Source: an uncultured Lachnospiraceae bacterium | GTDB taxonomy: Bacteria; Bacillota; Clostridia; Lachnospirales; Lachnospiraceae | DNA length: 64,000 nucleotides | Reading direction: 5' to 3' | NCBI GenBank assembly: GCA_910585205.1 | Contig: CAJUCC010000008.1 | Span: 11,038 to 75,037, forward strand | Shown here: in pieces, positions 43,240 to 51,725 of the stretch | How the letters are laid out: each line of letters starts with the position of its first letter | Position numbering within the stretch: position 1 is the stretch's first letter | The notes under the pieces: generated by a model | What the model was told of the DNA's origin: nothing | What the model saw: the letters and a program-made list of their open reading frames with translations, nothing else | Databases searched by the model: none | Position numbers and translations under genes: made by a program

Positions 43240-44142
43240 ATGAAGCGCATTTATATTACAATAGATACGGAGATGGACAGCGATCCGCATTGGATCAAGC
43301 ATTATCCGCCGGCATACACCTCGGTAATAAAGGGCATTCCCCGCATTTTGCGGCCGATCTGGGACAAGTATGACGCGCATCCCATCTATTTTGTATCGCC
43401 GGAAGTTTTATATGACAAGCGGTGTGTAGCGGTGCTGCGCCGGGAAATACAAAAAGGCGCCGTCGTGGGAGCGCATCTGCATCCGGAATATATAGAACCG
43501 GACAGCACCTGGGGAGCCGGCATGGAAAAAATACTGGCACGGTTCCCGTGCAGCGCGTATTCCGATGCAGTGGAAAGGGAAAAGCTGAAAAAGCTGACTG
43601 AGCTGATCGAACAAAAACTGGGCGTCAGGCCCGAATGGTACCGCGCTGCACGATTTGGCGCCGATACGGCTACGATACGGATTTTGCGGGAACTGGGATA
43701 CCGATATGACAGCTCCGTGACACCGAAGATAGACTGGCGTTCGAAAGGCGGGCCGGATCACAGCGCTGCGCGGTTAAGCCGGTATCGCATTGCAGAGCGC
43801 AATATTTATGACAAAGCGGCGGGGCCGGAAGATGACAGCGGAATATATGAGTTTCCCGTTACGATTTTCGGAAAGCGGTTTGGCATACTGGGGAAATTTC
43901 TGCCGGAGAACTGGCTGTTTTACAGATGGCTGCGCCCGAGTCATATGACAAGTTTTGAATTAAAACGGGTAATTTGTGAAATGGAGAGGACGGGACTGCG
44001 GGAAGGTGTTATGATGTTTCACAGTATGGAAATCATGGTCAACCGGACGCCGTATGTCAGAACGCGCTGGATGCAGCGGTATTACTTGTGGAAGCTGGAA
44101 AAGACTCTGGCGTATGCAAAAGCGAAAGGGTATGAATTGTAA
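43240..44142 (+). CDS. Polysaccharide deacetylase-like protein (NodB fold)
   Basis: A 300-residue protein. TIDTEMD at 7-13 fits the NodB motif with the metal-binding Asp, HLHPE at 79-83 provides the His-x-His ligands, and RYDSSVTPKIDW near 160 is the usual second-half motif. No signal peptide or membrane segment is visible, so it is probably cytoplasmic and acts on a lipid-linked or soluble sugar. ATG 43240 has AAAGGG at a good distance; a GTG at 43234 is the alternative. It is the third deacetylase family represented in the island. A five-base gap separates it from the next transferase gene. Good family match, unknown substrate. Confidence 0.78.
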   Translation: MKRIYITIDTEMDSDPHWIKHYPPAYTSVIKGIPRILRPIWDKYDAHPIYFVSPEVLYDKRCVAVLRREIQKGAVVGAHLHPEYIEPDSTWGAGMEKILARFPCSAYSDAVEREKLKKLTELIEQKLGVRPEWYRAARFGADTATIRILRELGYRYDSSVTPKIDWRSKGGPDHSAARLSRYRIAERNIYDKAAGPEDDSGIYEFPVTIFGKRFGILGKFLPENWLFYRWLRPSHMTSFELKRVICEMERTGLREGVMMFHSMEIMVNRTPYVRTRWMQRYYLWKLEKTLAYAKAKGYEL

Positions 44143-44147
44143 AGCGC

Positions 44148-45389
44148 ATGGGAAAAAGGGAAACAGGTACAAAAAGACTGATTTTTATGGTTTCGACGTT
44201 AAATACCGGCGGGGCACAGCGTGCGCTGGCCAATATGTCTCTTGTTTTCCCGGATGCATATGAAATAGACTTTCTGCTGAATGATGCGCAGAATATATGT
44301 TATGAACACAGAGGAAATATCATAGACTTGGGTCTGCCGCCGCAAACGGATAAGACGAACCTGCTTTATCAGTGGAAGGTCTTTGTCAGGCGGTACCGTG
44401 AACTGAAAAGAAGAAAAAAATCGGGGAAGTATATTGCCTGCATCAGTGCATTGACAAGTGCGAATGCAGTAAATATTCTGACGAAGACAAAGGGATGCAA
44501 ATCGATCGTCAGCATCAGAAATTATACCTCCAAGAGCCCGATCCGGGGACTGAAAAGAAGAATTGAGGAGACGGCAATCCGTCTCCTGTATAACAGAGCC
44601 GATATAGCGGTGGCAGTTTCGGAGAGCGTACGCTATGATCTGATACAAAATTATGGCGTAAAGCCGGAAAAGGCAGTTACGATTTATAACGGTTACGATC
44701 TGGATAAAATCCGTACATTGTCGCAGGATTACCTGCGGGAGAATGAGCGGAAATGGTTTCGGAAGACGGGGATTACGTTGGTAACGGCAGGGCGTCTGAC
44801 CAACGAAAAGGGGCACTGGCACCTGATCCGGGCAATGCGGCAGATCACGCCGGAATTCCCGGATACGCGTCTTTTGATTCTCGGAGAAGGAGAACTGGAA
44901 CCAGCTCTCCGGAAATTGATTGCGGATTGCGGACTGCAGGACCATGTTGTTTTATGCGGCTTTGTGAAAAATCCCTATCATATCTTGAGCAGATGCGATT
45001 TGTATGTGATGCCGTCGCTGACGGAAGGGTTTCCGAATGCACTGGTGGAAGCGATGTGCTGCGGACTGCCGGTGATCTCGGCAGATTTTGACTCCGGGGC
45101 ACGGGAGATACTGGCGCCGGAAACACCGATTACGAAGAAAACGCAAAACCGATACGAAGCGGAACGGTACGGATTGCTGTGCCCTGTGTGCGACGGCATG
45201 CGGTATGCGGCACAGGACCCGCTGACTGCGCAGGAGCGGGCTATGGCAGATGCGGTGACAGCTTTGCTGCGGGATGACGCGATGCGGAGACGGTATGCGG
45301 AAAGGGCGCAGGAGCGGGCCGGGGAACTGGATGGAAAAGCAATGATGCAGAGCTGGATAAAGCTTTTGCAAGAGAGCGTGCACGTATGA
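44148..45389 (+). CDS. Glycosyltransferase, GT4 (tandem copy 1)
   Basis: A 413-residue GT4 enzyme with STLNTGGAQRALANMS near 16-31, NGYDLDKIR, AGRLTNEKGHWHLIRAM and donor motif PSLTEGFPNALVEAMCCGLP near 287-306, followed by a characteristic extension FDSGAREILAPET and GLLCPVCDG. The same extension is present in the following gene (45386), so the two are tandem paralogues. The short leader before it has no strong ribosome site. It lies at the end of the G/C-richer part of the island. Donor and acceptor unknown. Confidence 0.87.
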   Translation: MGKRETGTKRLIFMVSTLNTGGAQRALANMSLVFPDAYEIDFLLNDAQNICYEHRGNIIDLGLPPQTDKTNLLYQWKVFVRRYRELKRRKKSGKYIACISALTSANAVNILTKTKGCKSIVSIRNYTSKSPIRGLKRRIEETAIRLLYNRADIAVAVSESVRYDLIQNYGVKPEKAVTIYNGYDLDKIRTLSQDYLRENERKWFRKTGITLVTAGRLTNEKGHWHLIRAMRQITPEFPDTRLLILGEGELEPALRKLIADCGLQDHVVLCGFVKNPYHILSRCDLYVMPSLTEGFPNALVEAMCCGLPVISADFDSGAREILAPETPITKKTQNRYEAERYGLLCPVCDGMRYAAQDPLTAQERAMADAVTALLRDDAMRRRYAERAQERAGELDGKAMMQSWIKLLQESVHV

Positions 45390-46564
45390 AGAAAAAGGTG
45401 TTGATGATTATACCGGTACTGGCCGGCGGCGGGGCAGAACGAGTGGTATCAAATCTGACGATGCAGTTGAAAGAAAAGTATCAGATGGATATTTTGCTTG
45501 ATTATGATAATGTGAGTTATGCCTATTCAGGGAATATATTGCAGATGAATCCGGGTATCAAACAGGCTCCAGACAGTTTCCATGAATTGTGTACCTATAT
45601 CCGTAAATTCTTTGCTTTAAAGAAAATGAAGAGATTACGAAAATATGATTGTTACATCAGCCATTCTGCCATTTCCCATCTGCTGAATGTAATGACTGGA
45701 AATAAACAGTGCGATGTGGTTTTGACGCTTCATGTAAAGCCTACTGACATGAAACACAGCAGAATCAGCGGCATTCTGGATATCTTTTCCCGGCGGTTTA
45801 TGAAAAGAGCCGACAGGATGATCGCAGTCAGTGAAGGTGTCAGACAGGAATATATCAGAGACTATTCGATTCCTCCCAAAAAAATTGTCAGCATATGGAA
45901 TGGCACCGATATAAATAAGATACATGATAAAAAAGAAGAACCGCTTCCGCCGAAAAAGAAGCAGTGGTTTATACCCGGCAAAACGGTAGTGACAATGGGA
46001 CGGCTCTGTGAACAAAAAGGGCATTATCATTTGCTGCGGGCGTTCTCCAAAGCAGCAGAGAGAATTCCGGATGTCAGGCTTTTAGTTTTGGGAGATGGTC
46101 CGCTGAAAGAAAGTCTGCTTAAACTTGCAGCAGAACTCCGCATTCAGGATAATGTTATCTTTGTCGGTTTTCAGGAGAATCCTTTTTCCGTGCTTGCAAG
46201 AGCAGACTTGTTTGTGTTTCCGTCTTTGTGGGAAGGGTTCGGATATGCGTTAGAGGAAGCCATTTGTTGCGGAATTCCCTGCATTTCCTCTGATTTTCAG
46301 TATGGTGCAAGAGAAATATTGCATTATAACACGGATAAAAAGATAACAGATGCGGTGTATACGGATTTTGGAGTTTTGGTTCCGGTTTGCGAAGCAAAGA
46401 AAAAAGGAGTGCTTACGGCGGCCGAGGTAGTGTTGGCAGACAGCATAGTAACAGTGCTTACCGATAAAGCATACAGGCAGAAAGTTGTGGAAAACAATAA
46501 AAAGAGACTGGCAGAGTTTTCATTGGAAATTATGGGAGACAGATGGGCTGAGGTGATCGGATAG
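45386..46564 (+). CDS. Glycosyltransferase, GT4 (tandem copy 2)
   Basis: A 392-residue GT4 paralogue of the preceding protein: IPVLAGGGAERVVSNLTMQL at the start, NGTDINKIH, MGRLCEQKGHYHLLRAFSK, PSLWEGFGYALEEAICCGIP near 275-294 and the matching extension FQYGAREILHYNT and GVLVPVCEA. It overlaps copy 1 by ATGA. From this gene on the sequence is clearly richer in A/T, so the composition boundary falls between two related transferases joined by an overlapping stop and start. It is followed by a 104-base gap with a promoter. Confidence 0.87.
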   Translation: MKKKVLMIIPVLAGGGAERVVSNLTMQLKEKYQMDILLDYDNVSYAYSGNILQMNPGIKQAPDSFHELCTYIRKFFALKKMKRLRKYDCYISHSAISHLLNVMTGNKQCDVVLTLHVKPTDMKHSRISGILDIFSRRFMKRADRMIAVSEGVRQEYIRDYSIPPKKIVSIWNGTDINKIHDKKEEPLPPKKKQWFIPGKTVVTMGRLCEQKGHYHLLRAFSKAAERIPDVRLLVLGDGPLKESLLKLAAELRIQDNVIFVGFQENPFSVLARADLFVFPSLWEGFGYALEEAICCGIPCISSDFQYGAREILHYNTDKKITDAVYTDFGVLVPVCEAKKKGVLTAAEVVLADSIVTVLTDKAYRQKVVENNKKRLAEFSLEIMGDRWAEVIG

Positions 46565-46595
46565 ACGGCAGGAATATCTGTAAGAAAAATAGTAT

Positions 46596-46624
46596 TTGAA
46601 CAATAGTACAGATAATGTTAAAAT
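46596..46624 (+). promoter_or_regulatory. Probable promoter of the A/T-rich module
   Basis: TTGAAC (46596-46601) and TAAAAT (46619-46624) are separated by 17 bases in the gap behind the tandem GT4 pair. Transcription would start near 46631, close to 40 bases before the selected ATG of the fucosyltransferase-like gene. No terminator hairpin with T-run is visible for the preceding operon. Confidence 0.55.
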
Positions 46625-46668
46625 TAATTTAATATGTTCGCATTGGGATAATGAGAGGAAAAATAAAA

Positions 46669-47742
46669 ATGAGCATAAGGGGCCGGTTGTCCAGAACAAA
46701 ATCGGATTTGTATCAGATTTTGGTAAGGCATCCGTTTTTGGATGCGTTGCAATACCTAGTTCGAAATTTTAATAATAAAGAACAATGCAGACGGATCGCT
46801 GGACGCGACGGACTGGTTTTAAAATGCAATTTTTATGGGAACAGTAATAAAGACAAATGTATTTATTATATACGGTTTGGCGGCGCCGAACATGGCTTTT
46901 TCGGACAATTTCGTATTTTGCTTAAGTATCTGGCTTATGCGGATCGGTTTGGCTTTTATCCGGTAGTAGAATGGCCGAATAATTTCCCCTATGCGGAAAA
47001 AGAGGGCGTCAGAGGAATACAGAATCCGTTTGAATATTATTTTGACCAGCCAATGGGCATCTCATTGGAGGATATGAGGAAGAGTTATAATGTTTTTTGC
47101 GGGGAAGAGATTCATATAACGGATTTTTATTTAGATAAGGAAATTCCCGGCGGAGAAGAAGGGTATATGATTTCGGAAGCCTTTATAGAGAGGCTGGCGG
47201 AAATCATGCGGAAGTATATTCGATTGAACAGTTGGACCGAAAACTATATGCAGCAGGAAATTGGGGGTCTGTTGCAAAACAAAAAAACAGTAGGCGTTCA
47301 TGTCAGAGGAAGTGATTACAAAAAGAATTATAATAATCATCCGGCAATTGTTCCTGTAAAAGAATATATCAGGGCAGCGGAACGTTTGATGAGATCGGGT
47401 AAATATGAGCAGGTATTTTTGGCGACAGATGATATGGAAGCTTTGGAGCTTTTTTCTTCTGTTTTTGCGGATAAACTGGTTTACTATAAAGATGTGATAA
47501 GGACAAAAGGAAACGTATCCGTGGCGTTCAGCAAAAAAAGGAGAAACAATCATCGGTATCGACTGGGACTGGAAGTGCTCCGGGATATGATGTCGCTTGC
47601 GGCCTGTGACGGACTGGTGGCAGGCATCTCGCAGGTGAGCAACTGTGCCCGGATTACCAGAAGAAGCGATGAGAAGAATTATGAAGATATGGTGATTTTA
47701 GACCGGGGAATTAATCATACGAGGAATGATTTTGTGAGGTAG
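46669..47742 (+). CDS. Fucosyltransferase-like protein (NodZ/O-FucT type fold)
   Basis: A 357-residue protein without membrane segments. Its core motif VGVHVRGSDYKKNYNNHPAI with H211 corresponds to the HxRGxD nucleotide-sugar binding motif of NodZ, FUT8 and peptide O-fucosyltransferases. LATDDMEALELF and DMMSLAACDGLVAGISQVS follow at the positions usual for the family. These enzymes use GDP-fucose. No GDP-fucose synthesis genes are in the window, so the donor would have to come from elsewhere or be another GDP-sugar. ATG 46669 with GAGAGGAA 8 bases upstream is preferred to ATG 46651. It is the first gene of the A/T-rich module. Confidence 0.7.
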   Translation: MSIRGRLSRTKSDLYQILVRHPFLDALQYLVRNFNNKEQCRRIAGRDGLVLKCNFYGNSNKDKCIYYIRFGGAEHGFFGQFRILLKYLAYADRFGFYPVVEWPNNFPYAEKEGVRGIQNPFEYYFDQPMGISLEDMRKSYNVFCGEEIHITDFYLDKEIPGGEEGYMISEAFIERLAEIMRKYIRLNSWTENYMQQEIGGLLQNKKTVGVHVRGSDYKKNYNNHPAIVPVKEYIRAAERLMRSGKYEQVFLATDDMEALELFSSVFADKLVYYKDVIRTKGNVSVAFSKKRRNNHRYRLGLEVLRDMMSLAACDGLVAGISQVSNCARITRRSDEKNYEDMVILDRGINHTRNDFVR

Positions 47743-47748
47743 ATAAAT

Positions 47749-48894
47749 ATGACATATAAACCGGCGATTGTAGTCGCGGCGTATAACAGGGTGCAATCTC
47801 TGGAGAGATTACTGGCACAGATAAAAAGTGCCGTTTATTCAGATGATGATATTCCGTTAATTATCAGCATTGATTATTGTGACGGAAATGAAGCAGTAGT
47901 GAAAAGCGCCGAATCGTTTCAGTGGGAGCATGGAACTAAGTATATTAAGACACATAATAAGAATCTGGGATTAAAAAAACACCTTTTGGAGTGTGGTGAT
48001 TATGCGTTAGAATATGGTTGTATTATTTTATTAGAGGATGATCTGTTTGTTGCTCCTTACTATTACGAATACGTTAAAAATGCGCAAAGTTATTATGCTG
48101 AAGATGAACGAATAGCCGGGGTATCTTTATATGGACATGTATGGAATGCAAATGCGGCAGAACCTTTTCAGCCAATACATGGGGAAGGTGATGTCTATTT
48201 TGGGCAGTTAAGTTGCACGTGGGGACAATCATGGACCAGAGGGCAATGGAGTGCTTTCAGAAATTGGTATGCTAAACATTCTGAACTAATAAATAATGGA
48301 CATCTTCCTGCTTTTATATATACATGGAAAGGATCGTGGGGAAAACACTTTGTCGATTATATTGTTGAGATGGAGCGTTTTTATGTCATACCATATTCAC
48401 CGCTTTCGACTGTGTTTGATGAAGTGGGAACACATTCGAAGTTTAAACATCTTGAGTATCAGGCCAGAATATGTATTGGAAAATCTCCAATGCGTTTTGT
48501 ACCGTTTGAAAAGGGTGTTCATTACGATGTTTTTTATGAGAATATAGATTTAAAAAAATTTCTTGCTAGACAGGTAGGATCGGATGACATTTGTGTGGAC
48601 TTATATGCAAGTAAAAGCAAAGCGGCATATCGAAATCGCTATTTGTTAACACTCAGGAAGTTAAGTTATAAGATTGTTAAAAGTTATGGGTTGGAATTGC
48701 GGCCACATGACATGAATATACTTTTTGACAACAAAGGAACCGATATTTTTTTGTATGATCGCAAATATAAAAAAGTGAAAAGAAAAAACAAGGACAATCC
48801 TAAAATCATGTATGATTTTGCCGGACGAAGACCAAGGAAAGCCATATTTTATGCTATAAAATTAAGTCTGTTGGAACATCCGATATGGAAATAA
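47749..48894 (+). CDS. GT2-like glycosyltransferase (GNT-I-like layout)
   Basis: A 381-residue protein beginning with AIVVAAYNRVQSLERLLAQI, which is the GT-A start, and carrying CIILLEDDLFVAPYYYEYV near 87-105, the metal-binding EDD motif typical of GNT-I-like transferases. HVWNANAAEP, GQSWTRGQWSAFRNWY and WKGSWGKHFVDY follow. The basic C-terminal 90 residues are probably an extension. It begins six bases after the fucosyltransferase-like gene with GTGAGGTAG as ribosome site. Similar proteins in capsule loci are of unknown specificity. Confidence 0.75.
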   Translation: MTYKPAIVVAAYNRVQSLERLLAQIKSAVYSDDDIPLIISIDYCDGNEAVVKSAESFQWEHGTKYIKTHNKNLGLKKHLLECGDYALEYGCIILLEDDLFVAPYYYEYVKNAQSYYAEDERIAGVSLYGHVWNANAAEPFQPIHGEGDVYFGQLSCTWGQSWTRGQWSAFRNWYAKHSELINNGHLPAFIYTWKGSWGKHFVDYIVEMERFYVIPYSPLSTVFDEVGTHSKFKHLEYQARICIGKSPMRFVPFEKGVHYDVFYENIDLKKFLARQVGSDDICVDLYASKSKAAYRNRYLLTLRKLSYKIVKSYGLELRPHDMNILFDNKGTDIFLYDRKYKKVKRKNKDNPKIMYDFAGRRPRKAIFYAIKLSLLEHPIWK

Positions 48895-48930
48895 TTATAT
48901 TATGATTTAAACAGAGATGGAGAGGCTTTT

Positions 48931-49791
48931 ATGGATAAGGAGATTCAATATTTAATATTGACCCGGTTTAATCTGGCTTTAAAATTTGGCTGCAGCAAGA
49001 GGGCAGACAGTTGTGTCCCGGAAGATAGACCATGGCTGGATATAAATTATCTTGAAAAAAGATTTTCGATATTTGAAAGGTATACTTTTCCGTCTGTTTT
49101 GAATCAAACGGAGCCAGATTTTGAATGGATTGTCATGTTTCATAAAGAAACACCAGATGTATTTAAAGAAAAGATACAGAAGCTTTCTTTAAAAATGAAG
49201 CAGTTTAAACCTTTATATCTGGATGATGAGCAGTCTTTGAATTTGTCTGATGTTTTAAAGCGTATTATTGCTGAGAATTATCCTGACAAAAAAATAATTA
49301 CAACAAGGATTGACAATGATGATATTCTGCATAAATTTTTTGTGCAGAAAGTGTATTCGGATTTTAAAGATTCTGCTACTCCTGTGATTTTATCTTACGA
49401 CAATGGATTACAATATAATACGCATAAAAAGTTTTTGATGCGTTATAATTATACGAACAATCATTTTTTATCACTATGTGCCTTACCCGAAGAAGATAAT
49501 AATCATATTTTGGCGTTTAATCATTATTATATAATGGATATTGCCAGAGAAAAGAAAATCAAACTGATAGTTAAAAAGACTGCTGTTCCTTTGTGGATAG
49601 AGGTAATTACAGATTATAATTATTCCAATAATGTAATTGATAAAATAACCAGTGGAATAATTCCTTATGAGGTACAAGAAAACTATCCCTTTATTGTTTT
49701 GGCGGGAAGATGGAAGACATGTTTGGGATGGCTGTTTTTTTGTATCAGACAGACGCTGGATATTATAAAACGAAAAATTTTTTCTGGATGA
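48931..49791 (+). CDS. Putative rhamnosyltransferase-family protein (PF11316-like)
   Basis: A 286-residue GT-A-like protein. LILTRFNLALKFG near the start, FERYTFPSVLNQTEPDFEWIV near 49-69 and TTRIDNDDILHKFF near 124-137 reproduce the pattern of the putative rhamnosyltransferase family, with IDNDD as the metal-binding stretch. No membrane segment except a weakly hydrophobic C-terminal stretch. GGAGAGG lies directly ahead of ATG 48931. The family was named from a suggested rhamnosyl function that, as far as I know, is little tested. The donor is unproven. Confidence 0.75.
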   Translation: MDKEIQYLILTRFNLALKFGCSKRADSCVPEDRPWLDINYLEKRFSIFERYTFPSVLNQTEPDFEWIVMFHKETPDVFKEKIQKLSLKMKQFKPLYLDDEQSLNLSDVLKRIIAENYPDKKIITTRIDNDDILHKFFVQKVYSDFKDSATPVILSYDNGLQYNTHKKFLMRYNYTNNHFLSLCALPEEDNNHILAFNHYYIMDIAREKKIKLIVKKTAVPLWIEVITDYNYSNNVIDKITSGIIPYEVQENYPFIVLAGRWKTCLGWLFFCIRQTLDIIKRKIFSG

Positions 49792-49831
49792 TAAAGCGAT
49801 TAAATTGGCAGAAAGGTTATAGTACAATTGT

Positions 49832-51715
49832 ATGTGTGGTATATTTGGTGTAGTGAATCATAAGATAGATCGGGAAAAGGCGTTGTATTGTTTGGATATG
49901 ATTTCACATCGTGGACCGGATGGCGTTGGATTGTATCAAAAGGGTGGAGTTACCCTTGGGCACAGACGTCTTTCTATTTTAGATTTGTCGGATAAAGGGA
50001 AACAACCAATGGAGTACCAGGATGGCAGATATGTTATTACATTTAATGGGGAAATTTATAATTTTATTGAAATAAGAGACACGTTAAAAAAGAAAGGTTA
50101 TATATTTTACAGTGACACAGATACGGAAGTCATCTTGGCGGCTTACTTAGAATGGAAAGAGAACTGCTTGCAATATTTTAATGGGATGTGGGCATTTGCT
50201 ATCTGGGACCGTCAGGAAAAAAATTTGTTTATAGCCAGAGACAGGTTTGGGATAAAGCCGTTATTCTATACAATGCTTGATAAAGAGGGGGGAATTGCAT
50301 TTGCTTCAGAAATGAAAACGCTGATTCCTGTCTTATCGGATGTAACGATTAATTACAATCTAATGGATTACTCACAGGTTTTTCGCTATGAAGCAACAGA
50401 AGAATGCCTGATTCAGGAAATCAAAAGGTTTCCGGCTGGATATTATGCTAATATAAAGAATGGATCGTTTTGTAAAGTCAGGTGGTGGCATACATTGGAT
50501 CACCTGCCCGATATTCCGCACAAGTATGAAGATCAAGTGGATTTGTTCTGTGAATTATTTAAAGATGCGTGTAAGATCAGGATGCGCAGTGATGTTACGG
50601 TAGGAACAGCTTTAAGTGGGGGATTGGATTCCAGTGCTACGATATGCACGATGGCACATATTGCGAAATTAAAACAGAGTGAAAGGGTTAGCCGTGACTG
50701 GCAACATGCGTTTGTTGCGGTTTTCCCGGGAACTGTAATGGATGAGAGCTATTATGCGAAAAAAGTCACGGATTTTCTGGGAATAAAAAGTACGTTTATT
50801 GATATTGATCCAAAAGCTTTTTCTAATCGGCTGGAAGAATGTCTGTATACGTTTGAAGAAATATATTCTACCAGTCCAATACCAATGATGGTGACATATG
50901 AAGAAATTAAAAAAGCAGGTGTGTCAGTATCTATTGACGGACATGGAGCAGATGAACTGTTTTGCGGTTATTCATTTGATTTTCTCACAGCATTTCCTGA
51001 CGCAAAGTGTAATAAAAAGCGCATAGAAGAAGTTATGAAAGCCTATGCGGATGCGTTTCCGCATGATAATAGTAATATGGCTTTTAAGGGAAAAGAGAAA
51101 GATTATAAAAAGTACTTACGATATATATTGGAATACACAGTAAAAAATCTGCAGCGCCGTTTGGAAATCTATGATACACCGGACTGGAAACATCCTGTAT
51201 GGAAAGAAATGGACTATATGAATAAAGTATTGTATCTTCATACCCATCAGGATATTTTGCCTACACTGCTTAGAAATTATGATCGGTATAGTATGGCTGG
51301 AGGCGTAGAGATCAGAATGCCGTTTATGGATTACCGCATTGTTTCTCTTGCCTTTGCATTGCCCGGCAGTTCAAAATTACGGAACGGTTTTTCAAAAGCG
51401 ATAGTACGTGATGCATTGGCGCCGTATATGCCGAACGAAATTATTAAGCGAAAAACCAAAATAGGTTTTAATACTCCTATTGTGGAATGGATGCAGGGAG
51501 AAATGAAAGAGTATTTTGGAGATATGATTGCATCCGTTGATTTTGCAAATTCAAACGTAATCGATAGTAAACAAGTAAAACAAGAAATTTTAGCTGTGAT
51601 AAATGGGGGAGATTCTGTAACCTATTTACAGGCTGAGACGGCATACAAGATGTTGGCACCTTATTTGTGGGAAAAATGTTTTTATAAAAGGGTATGCAGA
51701 GAACTAAGGGGTTAA
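49832..51715 (+). CDS. asnB: AsnB-type glutamine-dependent amidotransferase/asparagine synthase, copy 2
   Basis: A 627-residue protein with Cys2 in MCGIFGVVN, HRGPDG, FNGEIYNF near 71-78 and the synthetase motif ALSGGLDSSATICTMA near 263-278, followed by IDGHGADELFCGY and KRKTKIGFNTPIVEWMQ. It has the same domain order as the copy at 41359 but differs at many positions and lies in the A/T-rich module, so it is not a recent duplicate. Its start has only a weak ribosome site. Amidation of a sugar acid or of an amino-acid substituent is likely, especially with a TupA-type ATP-grasp gene downstream at 54237. Activity on free aspartate is possible. Confidence 0.88.
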   Translation: MCGIFGVVNHKIDREKALYCLDMISHRGPDGVGLYQKGGVTLGHRRLSILDLSDKGKQPMEYQDGRYVITFNGEIYNFIEIRDTLKKKGYIFYSDTDTEVILAAYLEWKENCLQYFNGMWAFAIWDRQEKNLFIARDRFGIKPLFYTMLDKEGGIAFASEMKTLIPVLSDVTINYNLMDYSQVFRYEATEECLIQEIKRFPAGYYANIKNGSFCKVRWWHTLDHLPDIPHKYEDQVDLFCELFKDACKIRMRSDVTVGTALSGGLDSSATICTMAHIAKLKQSERVSRDWQHAFVAVFPGTVMDESYYAKKVTDFLGIKSTFIDIDPKAFSNRLEECLYTFEEIYSTSPIPMMVTYEEIKKAGVSVSIDGHGADELFCGYSFDFLTAFPDAKCNKKRIEEVMKAYADAFPHDNSNMAFKGKEKDYKKYLRYILEYTVKNLQRRLEIYDTPDWKHPVWKEMDYMNKVLYLHTHQDILPTLLRNYDRYSMAGGVEIRMPFMDYRIVSLAFALPGSSKLRNGFSKAIVRDALAPYMPNEIIKRKTKIGFNTPIVEWMQGEMKEYFGDMIASVDFANSNVIDSKQVKQEILAVINGGDSVTYLQAETAYKMLAPYLWEKCFYKRVCRELRG

Positions 51716-51725
51716 ATAGCAGATA

